Made by a program: the position numbers and the translations under genes. From the NCBI GenBank assembly GCA_037447655.1, contig JBBHKE010003498.1:142474-206473 (forward strand): a DNA stretch of 64,000 bases. Direction: 5' to 3'. Shown here in pieces: positions 22,248 through 33,633 of this stretch. Positions within the stretch are counted from its first letter, which is position 1; the number at the start of each line of letters is the position of its first letter. The notes under the pieces were generated by a model. The model saw only the letters and a list, made by a program, of their open reading frames with translations. It was not told where the DNA came from and did no database searches. The stretch is from Zygnema cylindricum (taxonomy: Eukaryota > Streptophyta > Zygnematophyceae > Zygnematales > Zygnemataceae).

Positions 22248-23813
22248 ATGGATGGCGGCAAGCGACCGAACAAACGACTACGTAGCTATGTACTACAATA
22301 TAATCGATTTCCTCCCTTGAAAATTAGTCGACTCGCAAATCGCCGGCACCGTGGAGAGAGGGACGAGATACCAACGGACGTGGAAACAATGGAGGAGTCA
22401 CATATAGAGGTACAATTACATGAAGGGCTACAAAGGGGAAGGGGGGTGGCGGAAAAGTTAGTGAGGGAAGGGAATACAAGTGAGGAGGAAACAAATAAAA
22501 AGTTTGTAAAAGACCAAAAAGGGGCATCGAATGAGGAAGGAGATGGAGAAAAAGAGGTTGGAGGAGAAAAGGTGATAGAGGAAGAGGGTGGAAAAGAAGA
22601 GGATTTAACGAATGTAGTAGAAAAGCAAAAAGAGGTTGAAGGAGAAAGGGTGATAGAGGAAGAGGGTGTAAAGGAAGGTGTTTTAGCGGGCGTGGTAGGA
22701 GAGGAAAAAGGGAAATCGGATGAGGAGGGAAGTGATAATGGATTAGAAAATGAGGTTGGAGGAGAAAGGGTGATAGAGGAAGAGGGTGTAAAGGAAGGTG
22801 TTTTAGCGGGCGTGGTAGGAGAGGAAAAAGGGGCATCGGATGAGGAGGGAAATGAAAATGATGGTGAACAAGAGGTTCGAGGGAAAAGGAAAGGAAGGAA
22901 GAAGGGTAGGGTGGTGTCATCGCCCGAGGGAGATGATCAACAATTAGATAGAATCCAAGGGGAAAAAAAAAGGGGAAGATGATGAGGATTATGTCCCAAC
23001 GCGTTCCGGGGATGACGAACGTATCGTGGACGGAAGCAACCCAACCGAGGAGGAAAAATCGCCCGAACAAATTGACCCTTCAGACATTCGGGTGACAAAG
23101 TTTGTGGGGGAAGCCTCAACCGAGGATGATCAGTGTTCGGAAAGCTCCGATAGACGGAAAGAAAACGACTTCGTAAGTGATGATGAGGTTGTCATGCAAC
23201 CTCCTTCACCGAACCGGGAAAGAGCCCTCGTTTTGGCTCTTACGGGCCAATTTGGGCCCATTCAACCGGCCCCATACCCTGTAGAGGAGCCGGATTTGTA
23301 TTTTCCGTCTCCCACCGAGGAGGAGGAAATGGATAGTTTCCGGCCAAGCGCCTCTCATTACATTCCCGTGCACGAATTGCCAGAGCATTAGAGGTACGGC
23401 GAACCACGCCCCATTGATCCATTGAGAAACCCTTTCCCGGAAATGTTTGATATCCCTCCCAACGTACCGGCTCATCCTACTTGGGTTTTCATAGAGGGAG
23501 AAGATAGAGGGTCAAACTTTGCGTACATCCGGCATTTCCAACCCGACGACCAACAATTCACGTGGATTGTTCGGGAAGGTAATGGCTATTTCATTGATGT
23601 ACCACTGTTGCTTCGACATTGCACCATCCACAGGACCCTCGATTATACACCGTCCTCCGAAATGCTCATAAAACTCCCGAACTAAAAGTGTTGAGAAAGG
23701 TCCCCGGTAAAATTTTGCATAAATTTCGCAATAATGTAGTAAGGCGTGCTTTTTTATGGGAAGTGCCGAGAGTGGTACCGGTAAACCCTCCTCCCCTCCC
23801 ACCGGAGTGTTAA
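22248..23813 (+). pseudogene. Pogo-like element ORF1: acidic protein of unknown function
   Basis: Starts at ATG 22248 (MDGGKRPNKRLRSY) and runs as one frame to 22982. It includes a Glu/Gly/Val-rich zone with two near-identical 39-codon repeats (RVIEEEGVKEGVLAGVVGEE occurs twice) and an older third unit. An indel in the A run near 22965 shifts the frame. The next frame (DDEDYVPTRSGDDER onward) runs through PYPVEEPDLYFPSPTEEEEM and HYIPVHELPEH to a TAG at 23389-23391, then RYGEPRP, AHPTWVFIEGEDRG and FTWIVREGNGYFIDVPLLLRH. After one more shift it gives HHPQDPRLYTVLRN and ILHKFRNNVVRRAFLWEVPR. The minus-strand relic at 4932-5919 has the same order. The function is unknown. The conserved C-terminal part, not the acidic part, is probably the structured domain. 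Confidence 0.6.
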
Positions 23814-23814
23814 A

Positions 23815-24862
23815 ATGTGTGTATTTTCTAGGTCTGTATTTGTCTACTGTATGTCAAATGGTGTGGGTTCCTCCATACTTGTTGTAGTCATAATGGTGTG
23901 GGTTCCTCCATACTTGTTGTAGTCATTAGAGAAACAGAGATAGTGTTGAAAAAGGTTTTTTATATTTATATATTTTGTTTTGACAGTCTATGGTGTCATT
24001 AAAGTCCTCATACTTGTCGTAGTCACTGAGGACTCAAAGACAAGCCATGGCTGCCTTACACAGTCACACAGGAAGATAGACAAAGGTAGCATGAGGCTAG
24101 CAAATCTTAGGCGCCAACACCAGGATTTGAACCCAAGCGCTGCAGGATGTCAACGGACAGCGTAGCCGTGCGCCTTCTCCCTTAGGCCTTAATGAAACGC
24201 TAAGATCGTGGGGTATCATATTTATATAAACATAAACGTAGTAACATACGAAACGAACATGAACTGAACCACACGAAATACTAGACCGCACAAAACGACA
24301 TTTAACTTCCAACGAGCGAAATCAAATGTCGGTTTCAAATCGGACGGCTCACGGTGGAGCCGCCACACCGGCGTAGACATTTGGCGGTTTATTAGCTAAA
24401 TGTCGGCGGATGACAAATGGCACAACATGAGTGGAAAGCAGACATTACAGGGAGAGCGAATATGGCTCAAGAATCGACAAATGTCAGCAAGACCGCCATG
24501 CCGTACCATGACCGTACAAGAAGTACAGCGCCACCGGAACCTTGTTGCACTTTACCCTCATATAATTGGTTGGGTACAGTAGTAGTAGGGGGTTATGAGA
24601 GAGAGTCAGAGTTTTTGTTTGCCAGGGTGGCGGTATTTTTAAGGGAAAGTCAAAGTGGGGAATGCTGTCTAAAACACATATTCTAAATTTCCATTCTATG
24701 GGGGAACTGAGCACACAGAACGTCTTCTTTCACAGGTGTTTAGCTGTATTGGGGTTCTGACTATCAAAGAGTCAGTCATCTGGGTTTATATCAACTTGGA
24801 GTTGGCACTATCTAGATAAACTTATTTGGATCTGCGATTTCTTTGGGGGAATGGAGCCCATG
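23815..24862 (+). repeat. Dispersed repeat block R, copy 2
   Basis: Counterpart of 3031-4176. It contains a tandem duplication of a 34-bp phrase ending CTCCATACTTGTTGTAGTCA (about 23857-23924) and a tRNA-like segment at 24111-24189 (minus). It ends with CACTATCTAGAT just before a segment reading ATGGAGCCCATGG. It separates ORF1 from ORF2 of the pogo-like element. Confidence 0.55.
24111..24189 (-). repeat. tRNA-like (SINE-type) segment in block R
   Basis: On the minus strand it reads as a tRNA-derived unit, with GGTTCAAATCC as a B box and GAAGGCGCACGGCTACG in the A-box area. The acceptor stems do not pair well, so I treat it as SINE-like rather than a working tRNA gene. Confidence 0.5.
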
Positions 24863-25179
24863 GAGTTACACGGAGGTAGAGGATCTTCAACACCTAGTTG
24901 TGGAGCTCAGTCGACAAGTTGCAGAGCAAAGAGATCAATTAAGACATGTTCGGCGAATTGTGGCAAATCTTACTCAAGAGATGAACAAAACAAAAAAAAT
25001 GGAATATAGAGGGGTGGTGACCATAGCCGGTGAGTTGGTGAAGAAGTTGCCTGGTCGGTAAGCTTTTCTTCATGCCTAATCTTCCAAACCCATTTTTGGT
25101 ATATTTTTGTATGATTGCTCGTCATAATAATGGTTAATCAAAATAATGTAATCATATTTTTTTTTTGGTTAATCATAAA

Positions 25180-25275
25180 ACGCTGGTTGAACAACGACAT
25201 TATCTTGTCGCTGAATCGGAGAAGACATATTGTCCAAACTGAACCAAGGTCGACAAATTCTCGTTGCTGAGACGG
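25180..25275. repeat. Hairpin words in the transposase intron
   Basis: Short inverted pairs such as AACGACATTATCTTGTCG and GTCGACAAATTCTCGTTG, at the position equivalent to the 54-bp array of the minus-strand relic. Confidence 0.55.
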
Positions 25276-26209
25276 CAAAAACACACAAAAAGTCTTGCTT
25301 TCATATTATTTCTTCATGTTATTTACTAACCCTATTTTTAATATGATGTTTTTTAATTTTTCTCCTCATCTACAGACTATGAAAAAGCAAGGAGATGGTG
25401 GGTCGAAAGGGTGGCCATAGTAAGAGGCATAAGAGATACAACTAATACGTTGTCTATGTCGAGCTTCGGTAAACGAAATGTGGCGGTAATGAAGGCATTA
25501 CCTGGTAGGGGAAGGAAGGAAATGGCATGGGTGACCCTTGTTCACCAAGAATTACTCGAAGATTTTCATCGATTTAAAAAGGCGGGTATGAAACTTTCTA
25601 CGACAATTGTACAAGAGATGGCGTACGACATCATTATACGTTTGAAAGAGGAGCATGCGCCGGAGTTTTTTGACGAATTCGGACGTAAGGTGGATTCAAA
25701 GGTTTCATGAGAAACACAACATTGTCATCCGTGCCCACAAAGGCAAATTCAATGTAGTCCGGAAAAAGAGGAGCACATTGAGAAAACCGTGGCGTATCAT
25801 TTGGGTGTTCTATAAAGGGGTTTCCTTTCGGTAAGACTTAAACTTTATTGCCATCTATGTTATTGTAATGTTTTTTTTTGTGTCAAATTTGTTACTTTTA
25901 TTATACCTAAAGTACTTGCTTTTTCTTTTGTTTCATAGTCGTTGTCTTCATTGTGTGAACAAGGTGAGTTTGACGAAGATTTAGTGGAGAAAATAGATGA
26001 GACCCACTTGATATCTAATAATGACAACGGGAAGTCATTAGGCTTCTGTGACGTTGCGGGTGGAGGCGAATCCATGACTTTGATGGTGCGTCTCACCGGA
26101 GGGGTGAATGCACGGATTGAATCATCCATGCTTATTCTCACAAACCGTAATAGGAGTTACCCGATTCGAAATCTCCCCGACGATATTACAGGTATACATC
26201 CCCTTGTTT

Positions 26210-26520
26210 GTTTTTTTTGTCTTGAATTGTTTTTTTCTTCCCTCTCCCTCTCTTCTCCCCTCACCCTCTCTTCTCCCCTTTCCCCCTCTTCCACATCCTC
26301 TCTCCCCCCTCCTCTCACCACTCTATCCCCCTCTCTCCCTCCGCCTCCCCTTTTCCTCTCTTATCCCCTTTTCATCATATCCCATTTCTCCCTCCGTTCT
26401 CCCTCTCCCTCTCCACTTCCTCTCTGGAGGTCTCAGAGTTTCACCCTTGTCCATTCTTCTCCCCTCATTTTTTTCACCCCCCTTCTCTTTCTTTCCCTCC
26501 TTCATGTTTTTTATTTTATG
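26210..26520. repeat. CT-rich tract inside the transposase gene
   Basis: About 300 bp of CTCTCCCCTC-type pyrimidine DNA between the two DDE blocks. It resembles the pyrimidine introns of the GT14 genes in composition. Confidence 0.8.
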
Positions 26521-27239
26521 CCCTTTTCTTTTTCCATATAACAAATAACATGTGTGTGTTATCGCACCGGTCCGAAAAGGATGGAACGACAAGAGAGTCT
26601 TCCCCCAATGGTTTGAGGACTGGTGGTCGTATCAAGCCAATCCCTATGGTCGAGTAAAAATAGTGTTCTTTGATAATTGCGGCGGACATAAAATGTCCGA
26701 GGAGCTAAACCACGTTTTAATTGCCAAAAATACACTTTTACACTTCTTTCCACCGTGTGCTTCTCACTTGGTGCAACTGGCCGATTTTTTTGTAATATGA
26801 AAAATAGAGGAGGTTTGGAGTAGGAAGTGGGAAAGTTGGAAGATATCGGGGGTTGAGAATGAGCAGCGGTCTCAACCCTCCAATCGAGGTTGGTCCTGAA
26901 AGTTATTAGGGTCAGGGAAAAGTTTTTTTCTCGAATAGGCTAAGGAATGGATCCGAGAAGTTAACTCCAAAGAAGACATCGATGGGATGGGATATGCGAA
27001 AAAAGATATGATACAATGTAGGTTGTGATTGAAAGATAGGATATGGGAGGAGGGAATGCTTACACATCAGTTGCAATGTATCATCGACAAACATCGAAAC
27101 CATTTCGACGGCAAGGAAGTGCCACCTCCCTTGGCAAGGGCACGCGAATCTCTTGGAAATTCTCAAGACGCCGACGCCGGTACTCAAGAAGACGAGGTTA
27201 CGGACAAACAATTCACGGAGGGGGACGAATATTAAGCCC

Positions 27240-27689
27240 TTGCTAATGCCTAAGCATTTTCTATGTATGTTTTTTTAGTAGATCCTGGAGCGTAGGAGTG
27301 ACATAGTTTTGTAGTTTTTGTTGCTTTGGCTTGTCTTCCCTGTTTTAAAATTTTAAAAAGTATAAGGATTTATGAGTAAGGAGTTATCATACAATATTAA
27401 AGGGGTAATACGTTGCATAATGTGCCTTTTACTATAATGTCATTGTTTCTGCAATTATTTTTTTACTTCATTGTGAATCATGTATGCTAAAACGATGTAT
27501 AATACAACCATTTTATGAAACACAATTTTATTTTTGCAATATATGAGTATGTGTGTAAGAGCGATGGTTTGTCATGCTCAATGTGTTACGGTGTGTTTGT
27601 TATTCACCTATGGGAAAAATGATGTTGTAACAGGTGGACAAATTTGTTGTTTTCAGCTTTGATACACAAACATGATGTTTTTTACGTCA
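27240..27689. other. Intergenic or 3-prime flank of the transposase, no gene
   Basis: AT-rich, with no recognisable exon. Confidence 0.5.
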
Positions 27690-28115
27690 ATGGTCGCTGT
27701 CGCAGAAGTGACATGGACTATTTCATTTTCATTTGATTAGCGATGATAGTTTCTCATCGCCAGTGGGTTTTTCAGCGATGTCATTGCCGCATAGCCGAAA
27801 GATTTTTCAGCGATGACACAACGTCCTTCCTGGTTTTTGATTAGACAACAATATTGCCATATTGCTGATTTACAGTTCAATGACGACACACTCTCCTCGC
27901 CGGTTGGTTTTCTAGTGAGAGAAAGTGCCGAAGCCAATTGTTTGGTCAGCTGTAATATGAATCATAACTGGTTTATAATCCAGCGACGAAAATACCTCGT
28001 CGCTGGTGGGTCATCATCCATGGCAAAAGAAGAAATTTTTCATCATTCCATTGGTTTATAATTCAGCGACGAAAATACCTGGTCGTTGTGGGTCATCATC
28101 CTTTACAAAAAAAGA
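27690..28115. repeat. Hairpin array, probable right subterminal region of the pogo-like element
   Basis: Repeated CAGCGATGA / CAGCGACGA words with inverted partners. The best is an 82-bp tandem pair starting at 27982 and 28064: CAGCGACGAAAATACCTCG, then CGCTGGTGGGTCATCATCC. Confidence 0.7.
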
Positions 28116-30125
28116 AATCTTTCAATATTCCATAGCAGACGCAAACATGTACAAGACAAAATCATTTGGTAAAAAACAAAAGACAAACATATGTCAATGA
28201 AATAAAGAGTAATAATAACCCCACTGAAGTATCATTGGCTTTAAAATATTTAGCATAATTTTTTTTTCATTACAATCATATAGCAGTTATGACAAAAAAA
28301 ACAATTATTGCTCAAACATTTCACTATTTTACACACTCATAAACTAAATTTAGGCTCTGAACTTCGGAAAATTTCTATAACTTTCCACTTTCTCATGAGT
28401 CTTATATCTATTCTCTCCTTTGTATTCCATTTTTATACAAATCAATTCACTATCCTCTTGTAGGGCAAGAAAAATATAAAGTGAAATGTAATATGGTGTC
28501 GGAAATAAATCAAAAAAATTGGCCCCAACCTGAAAAAAAAAACAAAATAGAGGATTCAAGTTCAATTGTCGATCTGTTAAAAGGTCTACAGGTTTTTAGG
28601 GTTTTTTAACGTTTCTCAGATTTTTTTTTATCATATCGTACTTTAAGCAAGAAGAAAATTTGTTCCACGTTTTTTAATCTTTTTTTATTATTTCACTGAA
28701 AATCCTTTTTAAGGTCATGAAACGAAAAGTAAACAAATACTCATTTCTATGTTTTTCTATCCATTGAAAATAACGAATCTGACAAGCGTACAGATTACAA
28801 AACCGACTATTCTTATAAAAATCTAACACAAAACGATACCACAAATACTACACAAAACATAACAAACGAATATATATTTCCCTTCTAAACATGTTGAACA
28901 TTTTTTTCAAATCTCATACCCAGAATATTTATAAGCGTGAAAAAAATGAAGCTTAAATAAAATGGTCAACGCAAAAGGTGAAAGGAGAGAAACAAAGGCA
29001 AAACCAGAAAAAAAATATAAAAATATATGAGTTACCTTCAAATAAGCCTTGATAAAACAAAAGGGAATAATAAAGATTCGTAAAAACATAATCGCCTCCT
29101 AAAAAATCGACAACAAAGTGAAAGGATAACAAGGCAGGAGCTATCATGGGTCTCCAAAAATTGTATTTGCATGTTTGGAAAGAAAATGGCATTTGCCGCG
29201 TCATATTGAACCAATTTAATGAGAGAGTATGCTCTTAGATCGTCATCAATAGTGGAGTTGGCGGGCAGCAAAATGCTCGCCATTTCGTACTACACAATTA
29301 GAAAAAGAAAGAAAATGGCATGAAATCGATGACGTGGGCGAAGTGCAATCCATGGCGGTGAAAGAGGAAGCGAGACTCTCATAGATCCCTCTTGAAAAAA
29401 TGGAGAGATTTTCAGGTTGGCGGCGCACTCAGGATGGCGGCGCAGTCGTCAGATTTCATAGGGAACCAAAAAAAAGAAAGAGCGGCTGTGTTTGGACAAA
29501 GAAAGAGTGACTGTGATTGCTCCAAAAGAATTATATTTTGTGAGGTCTGTCCGCATTTGGCGTTACCCTACGCCATATATCACCCACGCTAAATGCTGTA
29601 TATTTACTCCTTTTTTGTATATTTTATTACTCTAATTCATGTCTCAATGTGGTAAAAAACCCATATTACAGTAAAAAATTACTCTTTTTAAGGGTCAATT
29701 TGGTAATTCTGGTTTTTTTTAAATTATTATGTACACTAAAACAGAAGCGATCTTATATTAGAATACATTTTTAATGAAATTGGTGTGAAGTTCCCTATTT
29801 TAACTGCATACACGGAATGTCGAACAACAGTTACAAAGTTAATATGAAAATAAAGGCAAACACATATTGTCGCCGTTGAACTTTAAACTTTTCACATGTA
29901 AATTTATGTAAATGTTCACACGGACGACAATGCTGTCGATGGACGAGAGTTATGCATACGGCTTTTTTCGATGTGATTTAGGCTTTTTTGTTTATTGCGA
30001 TTTCACGTGCGACCGCGATTCGATTAAATCGTTATTTGTATCTTTTTATTTATAAAAGTACAATTGTGCACTTTCAGACGTCGTCCGTACTCCACACTAT
30101 TTAAAATGAACTTATATTAGAATTA
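28116..30125. other. Intergenic, no convincing gene
   Basis: AT-rich. On the minus strand 29283-29150 begins with an ordinary-looking frame (MASILLPANSTIDDDLRAYS, then LIKLVQYDAANAIF). It could be a lost first exon, but no donor context or partner exon is clear and I recognise no family. A further hairpin-type phrase, GGACGACAATGCTGTCGATG, occurs near 29923. Nothing else is supported. Confidence 0.4.
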
Positions 30126-30256
30126 TTAACGCTAATTCAATCGTGCCCTAAATAGAGTAGAGATTAATTTAGAATTACGCACTCTATTTAACGAGATATA
30201 GTCGAAATTTAGGGCGACCGAATTAGCGTTCATAACTCTAATTACGATTCGCGGTG
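30126..30256. mobile_element. CACCG-family MITE fragment (right part)
   Basis: AT-rich with TTAACGCTAATTC / GAATTAGCGTT inverted words and the family end ACGATTCGCGGTG followed by TA. The left end is not clear. The 917-bp duplication starts inside this right terminal repeat. Confidence 0.55.
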
Positions 30257-31160
30257 TACCGCTCAATCCCAGAAACCGACGAAACGCAGAATTCGAGGAT
30301 GAAAATGTTGGAACCAATCCATGTCATCCGAATACGACAAGAGCGTTGTGGAGGCGCGGACGCACGCACTCACGTTTGTCGTTTGACGGAGTGGTTTTTA
30401 ACTTTTTATCCTCGACGGCCCAATGGGCGCAAGTTTTACCTTGCAATGGGAACTGTCGCGACGTGGGTAGGTATTTCTTGTTGAAAAAGTAAAGTCCGTA
30501 CGAATTTGTTACGCATTCGTACTTAGTTTTGACTTTCTGACTCCCGACTTGCCAAAATCCCGACGGTCGCTTTCATAGAATCGCACAAAGCGATGAGTTC
30601 GCACGCGTCGGATCATTTAATGGTTCGCGGACCGCTTGCTACGTTATCCCGACGGTCGCTTTCATAGAATCGCACAAAGCGACGAGTTCGCACGCGTCGG
30701 ATCATTAAATGGTTCGCGGACCGCTTGCTACGTTAAGATTCCTAAAATCGGGGGATCGCGTGCTATGTTAAGATTCCTAAAATCGGGGGATAGAATGAAC
30801 GATCCCAATATAGGGAATGATTGTGCCGGCCAGGATTTGAACATGGGACTTTTTACTACCGGAGAATGCGGTAACCACTGCGCCACCAGCCCGGATATGG
30901 TGGCCGTTGAGTCCTTTTTATTTAGCTATTTAGTATGGATCCGGATATTAATCCCTACAATTTTCGTACGTCAACATCCTAGCGGTACAGCAACATCATC
31001 CTAAACGACAAGATTAATCGAGTAATGACAAATTTGATGCTTAGGACGAGTCGAACTGGTACCGAACAGATTTTTTCGGGTAAGTTAATAGAAAACGGGA
31101 TCGCACGCTAAAAAAACAAAACTGAAAGGGACACACTGTTCCACAACCACACGACTCTCG
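30244..31160 (+). repeat. 917-bp duplicated segment, copy 1
   Basis: Nearly identical to 31782-32698 with no length difference (constant offset 1538). It contains an 89-bp internal tandem repeat (CGACGGTCGCTTTCATAG phrase at about 30561 and 30650), a 34-bp tandem repeat (AGATTCCTAAAATCGGGGGA), and a tRNA-like segment. The same kind of sequence lies upstream of GT14-A in more diverged form. Confidence 0.9.
30822..30895 (-). repeat. tRNA-derived SINE-like segment
   Basis: Minus strand: A box TGGCGCAGTGGTTACC and B box GTTCAAATCC at tRNA-like spacing, with a near-fit T arm. The acceptor stem does not pair, so it is not called as a tRNA gene. The same segment recurs at 32360-32433 within the duplicated unit. 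Confidence 0.6.
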
Positions 31161-31781
31161 TCTTGTGTTTTTCGACCCACTTTGACGACAAAAAACGTCA
31201 TCTTCAACCTTATCTTTAAAACACATGCGCGATGTGTTTTAAAACTAGGGATTTTCTATAAACAAATAGGAACATATATTCGCACGTGTCGTAATATTCG
31301 AAAATTTTCATACGATTTCTAAGGACAAATAAAAGGACAATTCGCTATTTTTTGTCCGTTTGCATTCTATTAAGACAAAGAAAAGTGCACAATTTGTTTG
31401 GATTTGTCCGTTTTAGTCCAACACGGATTTCTTTTTTGCAGGGGTCTTCAAATTCAGATGCCATTTCACGTCATCCCGACAAGAGTCGCAAAGGCAAAGC
31501 GCCTCGTCTTTAACCGTGAAACGACACAGGTTGGAATGCGCTACGTCTACATTGTCACGGTATGACATGCGACGTCACAAGCAGTTCCAAAAAATATCGT
31601 GCGACCACAGATTGTAGACGTTGATAGCCGTCACAGGTATTGTTGACGCATACAATCGTCACATGCGTAACGATTTCATCATTACAGACATAGGGACACT
31701 TGAAAACCGGGTCCGGCGGATCCGCGCTAAAATACAAATTAAGTTCGCTAAGTTACAAGTACATGGGGACAAACCCTAACT
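31161..31781. other. Spacer between the 917-bp copies, no gene
   Basis: The end (TTCGCTAAGTTAC, ACATGGGGA) resembles 7879-7910. No exon is recognised. Confidence 0.45.
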
Positions 31782-32698
31782 ACGATTCGCGGTGTACCGC
31801 TCAATCCCAGAAACCGACGAAACGCAGAATTCGAGGATGAAAATGTTGGAACCAATCCATGTCATCCCAATACGACAAGAGCGTTGTGGAGGCGCGGACG
31901 CACGCACTCACGTTTGTCGTTTGACGGAGTGGTTTTTAACTTTTTATCCTCGACGGCCCAATGGGCGCAAGTTTTACCTTGCAATGGGAACTGTCGCGAC
32001 GTGGGTAGGTATTTCTTGTTGAAAAAGTAAAGTCCGTACGAATTTGTTACGCATTCGTACTTAGTTTTGACTTTCTGACTCCCGACTTGCCAAAATCCCG
32101 ACGGTCGCTTTCATAGAATCGCACAAAGCGACGAGTTCGCACGCGTCGGATCATTTAATGGTTCGCGGACCGCTTGCTACGTTATCCCGACGGTCGCTTT
32201 CATAGAATCGCACAAAGCGACGAGTTCGCACGCGTCGGATCATTAAATGGTTCGCGGACCGCTTGCTACGTTAATATTCCTAAAATCGGGGGATCGCGTA
32301 CTGTGTTAAGATTCCTAGAATCGGGGGATAGAATGAACCATCCCAATATAGGGAATGATAGTGCCGGCCAGGATTTGAACATGGAACTTTCTACTACCTG
32401 AGAATGCGGTAACCACTGCGCCACCAGCCCGGATATCGTGGCCGTTGAGTCCTTTTTATTTAGCTATTTAGTATGGATCCGGATATTAATCCCTACAATT
32501 TTCGTACGTCAACATCCTAGCGGTACAGCAGCATCATCCTAAACGACAAGATTAATCGAGTAATGACAAATTTGATGCTTAGGACGAGTCGAACTGGTAC
32601 CGAACAGATTTTTTCGGGTAAGTTAACAGAAAACGGAATCGCACGCTAAAAAAACAAAACTGAAAGGGACACACTCTTCCACAACCACACGACTCTCT
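31782..32698 (+). repeat. 917-bp duplicated segment, copy 2 (next to GT14-B)
   Basis: Directly upstream of GT14-B. Differences from copy 1 are scattered substitutions, for example in the 34-bp tandem part and at the tRNA-like segment. This copy is continuous with the GT14-B leader, so it is probably the original and 30244-31160 the extra copy. Confidence 0.85.
32360..32433 (-). repeat. tRNA-derived SINE-like segment, second copy
   Basis: Same A-box and B-box arrangement as at 30822-30895, carried by the 917-bp duplication. Confidence 0.6.
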
Positions 32699-33302
32699 TT
32701 TTAAGTATTTCTCGTTCTTCTCTTTGTGAAATGGAGTCACTTTTTCTCAAAAAACGATTACATTATAAAAATATTTTCTTCATTGGGTTCATCTTTTAGG
32801 GCATTCCTATTAAAATTTCATCAGGAAATACAATTAATAATCAACCAAAATTAATACGATGGCAACTCGAAGTATGAAAGATCGTCGTTTTTTTCATTCG
32901 TTCCTCCTTGTCTTAACAACTATTTTTCTATGTGTTGCAAAATTGACCGGAGGATCCTTTGTTGTTAATGTTACAAAAAATAACAACAATACAGTTATTA
33001 AAAACATTACAAATACTAGAGCTATTGAAAATGCTACAGATGTTGCCAAAAGCCACCCAAATTTTGCCTTGGGGAAATCCAAAGGTGAAGAGGCGAATAA
33101 GACAAAAACGCAGATTTTGCTTCCCGTATTCGCCTATCTGATATCAGGTAAAAGGGGGTCTTAAATGTGGTGAAGAAAAGAGAGAGGAATAGAAGGAGAA
33201 ATGAGAGAGAGGTAGAGAAGATATAAAGAGCCGAGGAGGGGAGAAGAGGGGGAAAGATGTCTCATGGAAAAGAAATGGATTTAGGAGGAAAAGAGAAAAG
33301 GG

Positions 33303-33335
33303 AAAATGCATGAGAGAGAGAGGGAGAGAGAGAGG

Positions 33336-33369
<34 letters not shown>

Positions 33370-33409
33370 GAGAGAGATGTTGATTTGGACAAGATGCGCC
33401 GCTCGATAC

Positions 33410-33445
<36 letters not shown>

Positions 33446-33485
33446 TTGATTTGGACAAGATGCGCCGCTCGATACCCAAGACGTA
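33303..33485. repeat. (GA)n tract with a duplicated internal segment in GT14-B intron 1
   Basis: GAGAGA runs flank two copies of a segment reading GATGTTGATTTGGACAAGAT, then GCGCCGCTCGATACCC (about 33375-33412 and 33442-33479). Confidence 0.9.
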
Positions 33486-33516
33486 TGGTGCACCCACAAT
33501 AACAAATAACATTATC

Positions 33517-33633
33517 GACCTGCCTGTACCGATATGCGGGCAGGTGGCGCTATGGTTAGCGCAATAGAGGCCCTTTCTAGAGGTCTTAAGTGTGAGCCCT
33601 GGCCGGCTCACTTTTCCCTTAAGGGGATTCCCC
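33517..33633 (+). mobile_element. SINE-like insertion in GT14-B intron 1
   Basis: A tRNA-like head (GGTGGCGCTATGGTTAGCGC as A-box region, GTGTGAGCCCTGGCC as B-box region) is followed by TTTTCCCTTAAGGGGATTCC. ACATTATC occurs on both sides (33509-33516 and 33634-33641), a candidate 8-bp target duplication. It is absent from GT14-A intron 1, so it arrived after the duplication, or was lost from A. Confidence 0.6.

Larger units (their letters stand above)
24852..27235 (+). pseudogene. Pogo-like (Tc1/mariner, DDE_1) transposase, mutated
   Basis: Exon-like blocks in order. First, a coiled coil (24852-25060; LQHLVVELSRQVAEQRDQLR). Second, after an intron with hairpins, an HTH block (25382-25830): KARRWWVERVAIVRGIRDTT, then HQELLEDFHRFKKAGMKLST, which looks like a CENP-B/Tc5-type HTH, and, after a frameshift, WIQRFHEKHNIVIRAHKGK. 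Third, a DDE core (25939-26193): KIDETHLISNNDNGKSLGF with the first Asp, LTGGVNARIESSMLILTN, then a CT-rich insertion or intron (26194-26551). Fourth, WNDKRVFPQWFEDWW, VKIVFFDNCGGHK with the second Asp, and FFPPCASHLVQLADFF with the probable third Asp. A tail from about 27029 to 27235 is acidic. At least two frame breaks and a missing acceptor before the last block mean this copy is dead. Assignment to pogo-like elements rests on motif order only. Confidence 0.65.

Noticed and set aside
22324-23070. 248-codon minus-strand frame rich in Pro, Leu and His
   Set aside because: Antisense shadow of the acidic ORF1, whose plus-strand frame is supported by homology with the relic at 4.9-5.9 kb.
3031-24862. 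The two block R copies as LTRs of one retrotransposon
   Set aside because: They are more than 20 kb apart, unequal in length, without TG..CA ends or target duplications that I could find, and the DNA between them includes host genes.
30822-30895. Possible tRNA gene on the minus strand
   Set aside because: A and B boxes are present but the acceptor stem does not pair and the unit is repetitive, so SINE-like is the better call.
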